Assembly: GCA_000719105.1 (NCBI GenBank)
Contig: JODX01000012.1
Location: 112,636 to 176,635, forward strand
Length of the DNA stretch: 64,000 nt
Reading direction: 5' to 3'
From: Streptomyces sclerotialus
Lineage (GTDB): Bacteria > Actinomycetota > Actinomycetes > Streptomycetales > Streptomycetaceae
Part shown: positions 42,709 to 51,881 of the stretch, in pieces
Layout of the letters: each line of letters starts with the position of its first letter
Numbering within the stretch: the first letter of the stretch is position 1
Notes under the pieces: model-generated
What the model was told of the DNA's origin: nothing
Databases searched by the model: none
Seen by the model: only the letters and a program-made list of their open reading frames with translations
Position numbers and translations under genes: made by a program

Positions 42709-44136
42709 ATGGCAAGCGAGGAGATACGGACGGGAACGTCCACACCGGCCCGTCCCGCCCGCCCGGCACGCGGCTCCGCCGCCGCGGAGCCGCCGGGGGG
42801 AACGACGACCGGGGAGCCGGCCACGGCGTCGGTCACGGGGTCGGCCAAGAGTGCGTCCACGCGCGCGTGGACGACGCGGCTGGTGACCGTCGGCATCGTC
42901 CTGACGGCCCTCAACCTGCGCCCGGCCATCACCAGCCTCGGTGCCCTCCTCGAAGAGGTGCGCGACGGGCTCGGGATGAGCGGCAGCGTCGCCGGACTGC
43001 TCACCTCCGTGCCGCCGCTGTGCTTCGCCGTCTTCGGGGTCATGGCGCCGCGCCTCGCCCGCCGCTTCGGGCCCGGCGCCGTGGTGTGCGCCGGCATGGC
43101 CGCCATCGCCGCCGGCCTGGTGGTCCGGCCCTACGTCGGGAACACGGCGGCCTTCCTCGCCGCCAGCGCGCTCGCCCTCATGGGCATCGCCGTCAGCAAC
43201 GTCCTGATGCCGGTGATCGTCAAGCGCTTCTTCCCCGACCGCGTCGGCTCCATGACCGGCCTGTACTCCATGGCCCTCGCCCTCGGCACCTCGACCGCGG
43301 CGGCGGTCACGGTGCCCATGACCGAGGCCCTGGGCGGCAACTGGCAGTCCGGCCTCGTGGTCTGGGCCGCCCTCGGGGCGGTGGCCGTGCTGCCGTGGAT
43401 CCCGGTGATACGCGCGCGGGGCGCCGATGATGCGGGCGGGGGCGCCTCCGGGCAGCCGGAAACCCAGGCCGGAGCAGGGGCCGGGGCCGGGGCGGCCGGT
43501 GCGGGCGAGGCCGGTACCGCCGGTGCGAAGGAGGCCGGTTCCGGTGGACTGCGCGTCGCCCGCAGTCGTACGGCCTGGGCCCTCGCCGTGTTCTTCGGGC
43601 TCCAGGCCACGGCCGCGTACATCACCATGGGGTGGATGCCCCAGATCTTCCGGGACGCGGGCGTCCCGGCCGGCGCGGCGGGCCTGCTGCTGGCCGTCAT
43701 CATGGTCATGGGCGTACCGCTGGCCTTCGTGATCCCGCGGCTCGCCTCGCGCCTGCCCCACCAGGGGCCGATCGCGATCGTCCTGGGAGTCTGCGGGCTC
43801 GTCGGCTACGCGGGCCTGTACCTCGCCCCGGCGGGCGGTGCCTGGGTGTGGGCGGTCCTGCTGGGCATCTCCAACTGCGCCTTCCCGCTCGCCCTCACCA
43901 TGGTGGGGATGCGGGCGAGGACCGGGGCGGGGGTCGCCCAGCTGTCCGCGTTCGCCCAGAGCACGGGCTACCTGATCTCGATTCCCGGCCCGCTCCTGGT
44001 CGGCGTCCTCTACCAGCACAGCGGCGGCTGGGGTCTGCCGCTCGCCTTCATGGCGGCCCTGATGATCCCGCAGACCGTCATGGGGGTCCTGGCCGGCCGC
44101 GACCGCACGGTGGAGGACGAGGCTGCGGCGGGCTGA
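42709..44136 (+). CDS. MFS transporter, CynX/NimT type
   Basis: 475 residues from ATG 42709. A polar head of about 45 residues, then twelve membrane helices; the first is TRLVTVGIVLTALNLRPAIT, the signature of the cyanate/2-nitroimidazole (CynX/NimT) group with NLRPAITSLGALLEEVRDGL. The central loop (about 245-285) is Gly/Ala-rich low complexity. Probably exports or imports a small organic ion or drug. Control by the neighbouring GntR regulator is suggested by the shared operator. Confidence 0.9.
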   Translation: MASEEIRTGTSTPARPARPARGSAAAEPPGGTTTGEPATASVTGSAKSASTRAWTTRLVTVGIVLTALNLRPAITSLGALLEEVRDGLGMSGSVAGLLTSVPPLCFAVFGVMAPRLARRFGPGAVVCAGMAAIAAGLVVRPYVGNTAAFLAASALALMGIAVSNVLMPVIVKRFFPDRVGSMTGLYSMALALGTSTAAAVTVPMTEALGGNWQSGLVVWAALGAVAVLPWIPVIRARGADDAGGGASGQPETQAGAGAGAGAAGAGEAGTAGAKEAGSGGLRVARSRTAWALAVFFGLQATAAYITMGWMPQIFRDAGVPAGAAGLLLAVIMVMGVPLAFVIPRLASRLPHQGPIAIVLGVCGLVGYAGLYLAPAGGAWVWAVLLGISNCAFPLALTMVGMRARTGAGVAQLSAFAQSTGYLISIPGPLLVGVLYQHSGGWGLPLAFMAALMIPQTVMGVLAGRDRTVEDEAAAG

Positions 44137-44227
44137 CGGCTGCACGTCCGCTCCGGGGGGCGACGGAACCGGCGGGTTCCGCCGACCCCGGAGGCGGACC
44201 GGACTGCGGGAGTGGGACACTGACGGC

Positions 44228-44344
44228 ATGCCTGTCCTCGACCCGAACCCCAAGAACGGCCAGAAGAAGATGCTGCTCGTCTTCGGCTCCTTCTTCGCCA
44301 TTTTTGTGATCATCGGCATCATCGCGTCGATCGCCTCGCCCTGA
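44228..44344 (+). CDS. SGM_5486-type 38-residue transporter-associated membrane protein
   Basis: MPVLDPNPKNGQKKMLLVF begins the 38-residue product, then a hydrophobic helix GSFFAIFVIIGIIASIASP. It matches the small conserved Streptomyces family named SGM_5486 transporter-associated, always found near MFS genes. Starts 91 bases after the MFS stop. Position and one membrane helix suggest it interacts with the transporter; nothing direct is known. Confidence 0.85.
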   Translation: MPVLDPNPKNGQKKMLLVFGSFFAIFVIIGIIASIASP

Positions 44345-44537
44345 TGCCTGATGCCTGATGCTCGATCCCTGACGCCTGGCACGCTCATGGTGGTGCTGGC
44401 CCCCCTGTCCCTTAGGGGGTGAGGCTCAGGGTGAACTGGGTGGCTCACCGGATGGGACGCGGGGCCCGGATTCCGTAGTTTCGAGATGTGGCCACGAGAA
44501 GCGGGTCACGGACCATCCGAGGCCCACGGAGGCGGCG

Positions 44538-44753
44538 ATGTCGGCGCGAACGCACACCCGGCCCCACCCGGCGGCGACCACGGACGGTGTCGGAGCCCGG
44601 CTGCCCTGGTGGGCGCTCGCCCTGCCCGCACTCGCCTTCGTCGCCCTGCTGTCCTTGATCATCGACCCGTCGAACGCCGAGGCGGCGAGCGATCCGGCGC
44701 TCACACATTTCCTGGTGGGGATGCTGCATGCACTGCAGCACGGAATACCGTAG
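44538..44753 (+). CDS. Small membrane protein
   Basis: 71 residues, ACGGAGGCGGCG before ATG. Polar head then one helix LPWWALALPALAFVALLSLII, tail PSNAEAASDPALTHFLVGML. Similar short one-helix proteins occur here in Streptomyces. No function known; possibly co-expressed with the neighbouring genes. Confidence 0.65.
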   Translation: MSARTHTRPHPAATTDGVGARLPWWALALPALAFVALLSLIIDPSNAEAASDPALTHFLVGMLHALQHGIP

Positions 44754-44945
44754 GGACGGATGTCGTGCGCCGGCGTCGAAAGCCTGTTTCCGGTGGCCGG
44801 GTGGCGAGTGCGGCGCACGGCCGGAAAGGCCACGGCGCTCGGCGGCGGACAACGGCGCATTCGGTGTGCCGCCCCTGTGCCACGGGCCGAGCCGTGACGC
44901 CAACTCCCTGCGCCCCCTGGCGTGTTTCGTGCGAAGCTGGGACCC

Positions 44946-45464
44946 ATGAGCGTCGCAGAACCCCGCAGGGTTGTCCTCTTCCGGCATGCGAAGGCCGACT
45001 GGCCACAGGTTTCCGACCACGAGCGGCCGCTCGCCGACCGGGGCCGCAAGGACGCCGCCGTCGCCGGGCGCAAGCTCGCCGATTCCGGCACCCTCTTCGA
45101 TCTGGCTCTCTGCTCCACCGCCACCAGGACCCGTGAGACGTGGAAGCTCGCCGTGCAGGAGCTGCCGCAGCGGCCGAAGACGGTGTACGAGGAGCGGCTC
45201 TACGAGGCCTCGCCCGGTGAGCTGATCGCCGTGCTCAACGAGCTGCCCGACGACGCGCAGAACGTCATCTTGATCGGCCACAACCCCGGCATCCAGGGCC
45301 TGGCCGACATCCTGCCGGGCGGTTTCGAGGGTGACGCCCGTGAGCGGATGAGCCGCCGCGGGTTCCCCGCCGCCGCCTTCGCCGTGCTCTCCCTCGACGG
45401 CTCCTGGAAGAGCCTGGAGCCGGGGGCGGCCACCCTGCTCGACTACTGGGCGCCCACGGAGTAG
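44946..45464 (+). CDS. SixA-like phosphohistidine phosphatase / histidine phosphatase family
   Basis: 172 residues from ATG 44946. Catalytic RHG motif as RHAKADW near residue 13, second active-site His in LIGHNPGIQ, and SRRGFPAAAFAVL near the end. Family SixA dephosphorylates phospho-histidine on His-phosphotransfer domains; specificity here is uncertain. Nothing similar to a hybrid kinase is adjacent. A clear terminator follows. Confidence 0.85.
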   Translation: MSVAEPRRVVLFRHAKADWPQVSDHERPLADRGRKDAAVAGRKLADSGTLFDLALCSTATRTRETWKLAVQELPQRPKTVYEERLYEASPGELIAVLNELPDDAQNVILIGHNPGIQGLADILPGGFEGDARERMSRRGFPAAAFAVLSLDGSWKSLEPGAATLLDYWAPTE

Positions 45465-45522
45465 GTCCTGCCCGGGGCCCGGCTCTCGGGTGCGGCACCC
45501 CGGCCCGGTCCGGCAACGATGG

Positions 45523-45551
45523 GGGCCCGGCACCTCCCCGGTGCCGGGCCC
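45523..45551. terminator. Perfect hairpin between convergent sixA-like and serB genes
   Basis: GGGCCCGGCACC (45523-45534) pairs with GGTGCCGGGCCC (45540-45551) around TCCCC, followed by TTCT. Confidence 0.8.
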
Positions 45552-45609
45552 TTCTGCCCTGCCACGCGTGCTCCCGCGGGCTTCGGACGCTGTGCTGCCG
45601 TCGGCCTGC

Positions 45610-46818
45610 CTACCGGTCGTCGTGCATGTCCGCCGCCTCGACCTCTTCCCGGGTCACCCCGAGCAGATAGAGGACCGTGTCCAGGAAGGGGAAGTTCACG
45701 GCGGTGTGCGCGGCCTGCCGTACGACGGGCTTGGCGTTGAAGGCGACGCCCAGACCCGCCGCGTTCAGCATGTCGAGGTCGTTCGCACCGTCGCCGATCG
45801 CCACGGTCTGGGCCAGCGGTACCCCGGCCTCGGCGGCGAACCGGCGCAGCAGCCGGGCCTTGCCCGCGCGGTCCACGATCTCGCCGGTGACGCGTCCGGT
45901 GAGCTTGCCGTCGACGATCTCCAGCGTGTTGGCCTGCGCGAAGTCCAGCCCCAGCCGCTCCTTCAGATCATCCGTGACCTGGGTGAACCCACCCGAGACG
46001 ACGCCGACTTGGAAACCGAGCCGCTTGAGGGTGCGGATCAGCGTGCGCGCCCCCGGCGTGAGCCGCACCTCGCTGCGCACCTTCTCGATCACCGAGGCGT
46101 CGAGCCCCTCCAGCAGTGCCACGCGCGCGTGCAGCGACTGCTCGAAGTCCAGCTCCCCGCGCATCGCGGCCTCGGTCACCTCGGCGACCTCCTTCTCGCA
46201 CCCGGCGTGCGCGGCGAAGAGCTCGATCACCTCGTCCTGGATGAGCGTCGAGTCCACGTCCATCACGACCAGCCGCTGTGCGCGCCGGTGCAGCCCCGCC
46301 GCGACCACGGCCACGTCGACGCCCAGCGCCGCCGACTCGGTCACCAGCGCGGTCCGCAACGTCTCCGGCTCCGCACCCGACACCGCGAACTCCACCGCCG
46401 TCACCGGGTACTTGGCGAGCCGGAAGATACGGTCGATGTTGCCGCCGGTCGCCGTGATCCTGGCCGTGATCCTGGCCGTCGACTCCGCGGTCAGCGGATG
46501 GCCGAGCACAGTGACGAGCGAGCGTCCGAGCCCGCGCGGCCGGTTGTCCCCGATCCCCGAGATGATCTCCGCCTGCATCTTCATGGACTCCGCCCAACTG
46601 TGGACGGTCGCCCGGAGACCACCCTCCAGTCCGCCGGGCGGCTCGGTCACGAGCGCGCACAGGACGATCCGGCCCCGGGTGACGACCTGCTCGATGTCGA
46701 CCACGTCGACGGAGTAGGCGGCGAGGGTGTCGAACAGTCCTGCCGTGATGCCCGGCCGGTCCTTGCCGAAGATCTTGACGAGAAGAGTGGGGACGTCAGA
46801 GGTCTGCGAAGCGCTCAT
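45610..46818 (-). CDS. serB: Phosphoserine phosphatase with N-terminal ACT domains
   Basis: 402 residues from ATG 46818. Two ACT modules (LLVKIFGKDRPGITAGLFDT and SLVTVLGHPLTAESTARITA) precede the HAD domain: motif I VVMDVDSTLIQDE (Asp nucleophile), motif II VVSGGFTQ, motif III/IV TVAIGDGANDLDML with Lys in GKARLLRRF. Converts O-phosphoserine to serine; ACT may bind serine for feedback. A TACGGT lies 9 bases before ATG, near-leaderless. A 13-bp inverted repeat sits upstream. Confidence 0.95.
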   Translation of the reverse strand: MSASQTSDVPTLLVKIFGKDRPGITAGLFDTLAAYSVDVVDIEQVVTRGRIVLCALVTEPPGGLEGGLRATVHSWAESMKMQAEIISGIGDNRPRGLGRSLVTVLGHPLTAESTARITARITATGGNIDRIFRLAKYPVTAVEFAVSGAEPETLRTALVTESAALGVDVAVVAAGLHRRAQRLVVMDVDSTLIQDEVIELFAAHAGCEKEVAEVTEAAMRGELDFEQSLHARVALLEGLDASVIEKVRSEVRLTPGARTLIRTLKRLGFQVGVVSGGFTQVTDDLKERLGLDFAQANTLEIVDGKLTGRVTGEIVDRAGKARLLRRFAAEAGVPLAQTVAIGDGANDLDMLNAAGLGVAFNAKPVVRQAAHTAVNFPFLDTVLYLLGVTREEVEAADMHDDR

Positions 46819-46896
46819 GGTGGTCCCACCGTATCCGGCACCCCGTGCCTCCGGTCCCAGAGGTCCGCCTGGCGGACAGGGAACACTGGATGGCGC

Positions 46897-46954
46897 TCCC
46901 GTGACGTACACCTTGATCGCGAGCGACGCCTCTGCTCTCCCGTACGTCACGGGA
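46897..46954. repeat. Perfect 13-bp inverted repeat with 32-base spacer upstream of serB
   Basis: TCCCGTGACGTAC (46897-46909) and GTACGTCACGGGA (46942-46954) are perfect complements. It lies between the streptophobe stop (46998) and serB ATG (46818), 79-136 bases from the latter. Terminator of the streptophobe gene or a regulatory site of serB. Confidence 0.55.
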
Positions 46955-46997
46955 ACCCCGCGGCGCCCCACGCAACGGCCAGGCCGCGCCGGCGGGC

Positions 46998-48905
46998 TCA
47001 CCGCCCCGGCGGCCTCGCCGACGGAGGAGGCGGCGCCGGAGGAGGGGGAGGCGGCGGAGGCGGCGGCTCGTCGTCCGGCGGAGGCGGTGGCACCCACCGG
47101 TTCCGCGCTCCGCTCCGCGCTCCCCGTCCAGGCCGCTGCGGCGGAGTCCCCGGCGGGGGAACGATCGGCCGCTTCAGGGTGGGCGCACCGTACAGGCCCA
47201 TGTGCGGACCGTCGTGCGGATCGTGCGCGTCCCCCGTTCCCCGCCCTCGCCCGCCGCCCCGGTCCCGCTCCTCAGCCGGACGTGCATCCTCCGGTTCCCG
47301 CCGCCGCAGCTCGTCCGGCAGCCGTAGATACGGGTTCGTGTCCGGGTTCGGCGGCCGGTACGGCGTACCCGGCGTGTACGGCCCCGACTGTGCCTCCCGC
47401 GCGCCCAGCCCGGCGTGAGCGTTGACGGCGGGCGCTGTCACCGTGCCCCCACGAGCCCACACCGTCGCCCGCCGGCCCGCTGCCCCGCACGCACAGGCGA
47501 GCAGGGCCCCGGCGGCCCCCGCCCCCGCACCCCAGAGCGCGCCCAGCAGCAGGGCAGCCCCCATGCGCCCGCGCAACTCGACAGCCGAGCCGAAGGCGTC
47601 GAAACCGAACACGGACAGCGAGGCGTCCACCGACACCTCCGTCAGCCACACCAGCAGAGGCAGTGTCAGTGCCGTCACCACGGCGAGCCGTGAAGCGCAG
47701 CGCACCACCAGACCGAGCGGGCCGGAGCCCCGTACTCCCGTACTGCCCATACCGCCCGGCCGCCCGGTGACGGCACCCCCCGGCCCCCGTACGAACGGCG
47801 TACGCACGGCGGTCAGCACCCCCGCGAGGAGCATCATGAGCGCGGCGGCGACGCCCAGCAGCCAGACGCGGCCGTCCAGTTCGGCGAGTCGGCCGAGCGT
47901 GAGGGGTTCGCCGGTGCGCAGCAGGTCGTCGAGCGGATCGGGCAGCAGCAGGGCCAGCCCCCCGGTGGCCGTTCCGTCCCAGGGCACGAGGAGGCCGAGC
48001 GGGACGCCCAGCCAGACCCCGTTGGGCGCGCCGAGCAGTGCCGCGCCCGCGATCCGCTTCGGGTGGGCGTCACCGATCGCCGCGTACGCCGCCGCCGCGA
48101 GTCCGGCCAGCACCGCCGTCAGCAACACGGTGACCAGTGCCGAGGCGGCGGGCCGCACCACCCGGTGGAGCGCGTGCCAGCGGGGCGGCAGGGGAGTGCG
48201 GCGCGAGGCCAGCAGGGCGATCAGCAGGACGCCGGCGCACCAGAGGAGCCCGCCGAGCAGCGTGGGCACCGTGTCGACGGCGAAGCCGACCTTCGCGTCC
48301 GCGGCGGCGAGGTCCCCGAGCCGGTCCGGCAGCAGTCCGCCGATGTTCCCGACGTCCCCTATGTCGCCGAGGTCACCGAGTCCGGGCAGCCCGCCCGCGT
48401 CGTCGCCCACCCCGCCTCCGCCGGGCAGGTCGTCGAGTCCGAGGCCGCCGCCGTCGATGGTGACGACGGTGTGACCGGCCCAGGCGAGCCCGCCCAGCAG
48501 GGCGACGAACAGCGCGAGCACCGCTCCCGCGCGCGCGAGGAGCTCGGCGAGTGGGACCACGGCCCCCGCCGCGCGCAGGGACCGCAGGAAGAACCAGGAC
48601 AGCAGCAGCGCTCCGACCAGTCCCACGCCAAGTGGCGTGATCTGTACGGCGGTCGTGGCCTGCGCGTCCTCGAGACCGAAGACCGAGACATCACCGGACG
48701 GAGTGACCGAACCACCCGCCCCCAGGGCCACCACGGCGGCGGTCATCGGCCCGAGCGAACCCGCCCTGTCCGCTCCGACGAGATGCAGGCCAAGGGCGGC
48801 CGTCCCCGCCATACCGATCAACGCCCAGCTCACGGCGGCGATCGCGGAGAACAGGACATCCGCCCAGGGCACGCCTTCGGACCGGTGCGCGGTGTCGATG
48901 CTCAT
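46998..48905 (-). CDS. Streptophobe family integral membrane protein
   Basis: 635 residues from ATG 48905. About nine to ten membrane segments, e.g. VLFSAIAAVSWALIGMAGTA, VGLVGALLLSWFFLRSLRAA, VLLIALLASRRTPLPPRW, LMMLLAGVLTAVRTPF, LLLGALWGAGAGAAGALLAC. A Gly/Asp-rich loop (LDDLPGGGGVGDDAGGLP) is characteristic. It ends in a long proline tract (DDEPPPPPPPPPPAPPPPSA). Streptophobe is a Streptomyces-specific family of unknown function. Divergent from the FHA-ABC gene, 227 bases between starts, a pairing often seen in Streptomyces. Confidence 0.88.
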   Translation of the reverse strand: MSIDTAHRSEGVPWADVLFSAIAAVSWALIGMAGTAALGLHLVGADRAGSLGPMTAAVVALGAGGSVTPSGDVSVFGLEDAQATTAVQITPLGVGLVGALLLSWFFLRSLRAAGAVVPLAELLARAGAVLALFVALLGGLAWAGHTVVTIDGGGLGLDDLPGGGGVGDDAGGLPGLGDLGDIGDVGNIGGLLPDRLGDLAAADAKVGFAVDTVPTLLGGLLWCAGVLLIALLASRRTPLPPRWHALHRVVRPAASALVTVLLTAVLAGLAAAAYAAIGDAHPKRIAGAALLGAPNGVWLGVPLGLLVPWDGTATGGLALLLPDPLDDLLRTGEPLTLGRLAELDGRVWLLGVAAALMMLLAGVLTAVRTPFVRGPGGAVTGRPGGMGSTGVRGSGPLGLVVRCASRLAVVTALTLPLLVWLTEVSVDASLSVFGFDAFGSAVELRGRMGAALLLGALWGAGAGAAGALLACACGAAGRRATVWARGGTVTAPAVNAHAGLGAREAQSGPYTPGTPYRPPNPDTNPYLRLPDELRRREPEDARPAEERDRGGGRGRGTGDAHDPHDGPHMGLYGAPTLKRPIVPPPGTPPQRPGRGARSGARNRWVPPPPPDDEPPPPPPPPPPAPPPPSARPPGR

Positions 48906-49132
48906 GGCCGGACCCCCGATCCGCGCCGCGGCCTTCCGCCGCGGATGTCCCCCTCGTGGGGGATTACCACTCTCCGCCCGGGTTTCCACCTCGTCAACAG
49001 GGTCGGCCGACACCCCGGCAGGCACTCTGCACAAGGTCCGACTTTCGGTCAGGGCTGCGGCACTGGAATAGTTCCCCACGATGTTCGACATCCCTAGACT
49101 CCCTGCGATGGGGGAACTCGGGGGACAACTCA

Positions 49133-51778
49133 GTGGGGCATGGAGTGCCGGAACTCGTACTGGAATCGAATGGACGGACGTGGACGCTGGATGCGTCGCG
49201 GACCTACACCCTCGGACGTGATCCGCAGGGGGACGTCGTGCTCGACGACGCCAGGGTGTCCTGGAGGCACGCCACGATCAGCTGGAGCGGCCGGACCTGG
49301 GTCGTCGAGGACCGCGGCAGCACCAACGGCACGTTCGTGCAGGGGCACCGGGTCCACCACATGGAGATCGGCCCGGGTTCCGCCATTCACCTCGGCAACG
49401 CGACCGACGGCCCGCGGGTGACCCTCTCGTCCGCCGGTGCGTCCGCCGGCGCGTCCGCCGGAACGCCGCAAGGACGGCCGCACTCGCCGCAGGAACAGCC
49501 CGAGCGGCAGCCGTACGCGGCGCAGGGCGCGAACCCCGGCTGGGCAGCCCAGCAGGCGGCACCGCAGCAGGCCGAACCCCACCGGGCCGAACCTCACCGG
49601 GCCGGGTCCCATCAGGCGGCGCCCCACCAGGCAATACCGCATCAGGCCGCGCCCCAGTACGACCCGGAGCGGAAGACTCCGCAGGCGGCGTCGTTCCGGC
49701 AGCAGCAGGGTCCCGACGGCGGCGCGGGGGCGCCGCCGGTGTACGGCGACCGCAGCCCGACCACGTTCCACCAGCTGGCCCACGGCCGGGTCATGCGCAT
49801 CGGCCGTGCGCTCGACAACGACCTGGTCGTCTCCGATCTGCAGGTCTCACGCCACCACGCCGAGTTCCGCGCCACGCCCGACGGCCGCTTCGAGATCCGT
49901 GATCTCGGCTCGCACAACGGCACGTTCGTCAACGGCGTGCCGATGGAGAAGGGCGGCTCCGCGCTGCTCGGCTCGCAGGACATCGTCGGCGTGGGCCACT
50001 CCACCTTCCGTATCGTCGAGGACCGGCTCGAGGAGTTCGTCGACACGGGTGAGGTGTCCTTCTCGGCCCGTCACCTCACCGTCACGGTCGACGGCGGCAA
50101 GCAGATCCTCAAGGACGTCTCGTTCGGCGTCCCCGAGAAGTCGCTGGTCGCGGTCATCGGCCCGTCCGGCTCCGGCAAGTCCACGCTTCTGAAGGCCCTC
50201 ACCGGCTACCGGCCGGCGAATCAGGGCGACGTCCTCTACGACAACCGGAACCTGTACAAGCAGTTCGCCGAGCTGCGCCGGCGCATCGGCCTGGTGCCGC
50301 AGGACGACATCCTGCACAAGGAGCTCACGGTCAGCACGGCGCTGAAGTACGCGGCCAAGCTGCGTTTTCCCGCCGACACCACGGCCGCCGAGCGCGACGC
50401 CCGGATCGACGAGGTGCTGCGCGAGCTCAAGCTGGACATCCACAAGGACAAGAAGGTCAGCTCCCTCTCCGGCGGCCAGCGCAAGCGCGTCTCCGTGGCC
50501 CTGGAGCTGCTCACCAAGCCGTCGCTGATCTTCCTGGACGAGCCGACCTCAGGCCTGGACCCGGGCATGGACCGCGACGTCATGCAGCTGCTGCGCGGCC
50601 TCGCCGACGACGGCCGCACCGTCCTGGTGGTCACCCACTCCGTGGCGGAGCTGGCGCTGTGCGACAAGCTCCTGGTGATGGCGCCCGGCGGCAGCGTCGC
50701 CTACTTCGGCCCGCCGGAGGAGGCCCTCAACTTCTTCGGTTACGAGACCTGGGCCGACGTCTTCTCCGCGTTCGAGACCTACCGCGACTACGACTGGGCG
50801 GGCCGCTGGAAGGGCTCGCAGCACTACCAGCTCTACGCGGCGGACATCGACTCCGTCGCTGCGCAGCCGACGCCCATGCCGCCGCCGCAGGTCATGAAGC
50901 CGCCGAAGCCGCAGGGCTGGGGCTCCCAGCTCGGCACCCTGGTCCGGCGGTACGTCGCGGTCATCGCCTCCGACAAGGGCTTCCTGGCCCTGTCGGTGCT
51001 GCTGCCGGCCGTCCTCGGCGCGGTGAGCCTGCTCATCGACCCGGACAAGAACCTGCTGGTCAAAGTGGACGAGCAGACCGGGAAGATCAGCCCCAACGGC
51101 ACCGCCACCACCGTGCTGCTGATCCTCGCGGTCGGCGCGTGCTTCGCGGGCGCCGCCAACTCCGTCCGTGAGCTGATCAAGGAACGGGTCATCTACGAGC
51201 GGGAACGGGCGACCGGCCTGTCACGCTCCGCCTATCTGATGTCCAAGGTGATCGTCCTCGGCGCGATCACGGTGTTCCAGGGCGCGCTGATCGGGGTCAT
51301 CGGATTCTCCGGCCGCGAGATCCCAGACGAGGGCCTGTTCCTCGGCAGCGGCAAGGCCGCCGTCATGATCGAGCTCACGGTCCCGCTCATGGCGCTCGGC
51401 TTCGCCTCGATGACGGTCGGCCTGGTGATCTCCTCGCTGGTGAAGACCTCCGAGAAGACCATGCCGCTGCTGGTGATGTTCGCGATCGTCCAGGTGGTCT
51501 TCACCGGCTGCCTGTTCACCCTGCACGGCACTCCGGGCGTCAACGAGTTCTCGTACCTGATGCCGTCCCGCTGGGCCGTCGCCGCCGCGGGCACCACGCT
51601 GGACTTCAACCGGATCAGCCCGGACACCGACGACCCGGGCAGCACGGACCCGCTCTGGGACCACACGGCGTCGGCGTACTTCCTCGACATGGCGGCCCTG
51701 CTCGCCCTGGCCGCCGGCTGCGCCTTCCTCGTGGCCCGCTTCCTGCGCCGCCATGAGCCGGAGGTCATGCGGAAGTAG
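49133..51778 (+). CDS. FHA domain-containing ABC transporter (ATPase-permease fusion, ABCG-like)
   Basis: 881 residues from GTG 49133 (GGGGGA seven bases upstream); GTG 49145 (MPELVLESNG) is an equally possible start. FHA1 (about 7-95: GRDPQGDVVLDDARVSWRHA, GSTNGTFV), a linker with repeated HRAEPHRAGSHQAAPHQ-type units, FHA2 (about 210-290: GRALDNDLVVSDLQVSRHHA, GSHNGTFVNG). Then ABC ATPase: Walker A GPSGSGKST, LSGGQRKRVSVA, LIFLDEPTSGLDPG. Finally six membrane helices (FLALSVLLPAVLGAVSLLI to LLALAAGCAFLVARFLRRHE). FHA domains bind phosphothreonine, so Ser/Thr kinases probably control export. TAGACT at 49095 is a possible -10. Confidence 0.93.
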   Translation: MGHGVPELVLESNGRTWTLDASRTYTLGRDPQGDVVLDDARVSWRHATISWSGRTWVVEDRGSTNGTFVQGHRVHHMEIGPGSAIHLGNATDGPRVTLSSAGASAGASAGTPQGRPHSPQEQPERQPYAAQGANPGWAAQQAAPQQAEPHRAEPHRAGSHQAAPHQAIPHQAAPQYDPERKTPQAASFRQQQGPDGGAGAPPVYGDRSPTTFHQLAHGRVMRIGRALDNDLVVSDLQVSRHHAEFRATPDGRFEIRDLGSHNGTFVNGVPMEKGGSALLGSQDIVGVGHSTFRIVEDRLEEFVDTGEVSFSARHLTVTVDGGKQILKDVSFGVPEKSLVAVIGPSGSGKSTLLKALTGYRPANQGDVLYDNRNLYKQFAELRRRIGLVPQDDILHKELTVSTALKYAAKLRFPADTTAAERDARIDEVLRELKLDIHKDKKVSSLSGGQRKRVSVALELLTKPSLIFLDEPTSGLDPGMDRDVMQLLRGLADDGRTVLVVTHSVAELALCDKLLVMAPGGSVAYFGPPEEALNFFGYETWADVFSAFETYRDYDWAGRWKGSQHYQLYAADIDSVAAQPTPMPPPQVMKPPKPQGWGSQLGTLVRRYVAVIASDKGFLALSVLLPAVLGAVSLLIDPDKNLLVKVDEQTGKISPNGTATTVLLILAVGACFAGAANSVRELIKERVIYERERATGLSRSAYLMSKVIVLGAITVFQGALIGVIGFSGREIPDEGLFLGSGKAAVMIELTVPLMALGFASMTVGLVISSLVKTSEKTMPLLVMFAIVQVVFTGCLFTLHGTPGVNEFSYLMPSRWAVAAAGTTLDFNRISPDTDDPGSTDPLWDHTASAYFLDMAALLALAAGCAFLVARFLRRHEPEVMRK

Positions 51779-51809
51779 CCCCGGCTTCGGCCCCGGCGCA
51801 CGGCACGCG

Positions 51810-51843
51810 GAAGGGCGGCACCCCGGATGGGGTGCCGCCCTTC
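51810..51843. terminator. Perfect 15-bp hairpin, convergent terminator
   Basis: GAAGGGCGGCACCCC pairs with GGGGTGCCGCCCTTC around GGAT, 31 bases past the ABC stop; 38 bases later is the stop of the SLT gene. Confidence 0.85.
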
Positions 51844-51881
51844 ATACGTCGCTCAGTGGGCTCAGTACGGGCTGGTACGGG

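Noticed and set aside
46998..47100. Proline run at the end of the streptophobe protein considered as possible frameshift
   Set aside because: The frame is open and third-base GC bias stays normal; such Pro tails occur in other membrane proteins.
49443..49665. Repetitive segment in the FHA-ABC gene considered as a tandem-repeat insertion
   Set aside because: It is an in-frame low-complexity linker (HRAEPHRAGSHQ-type) between two FHA domains, usual for these proteins.
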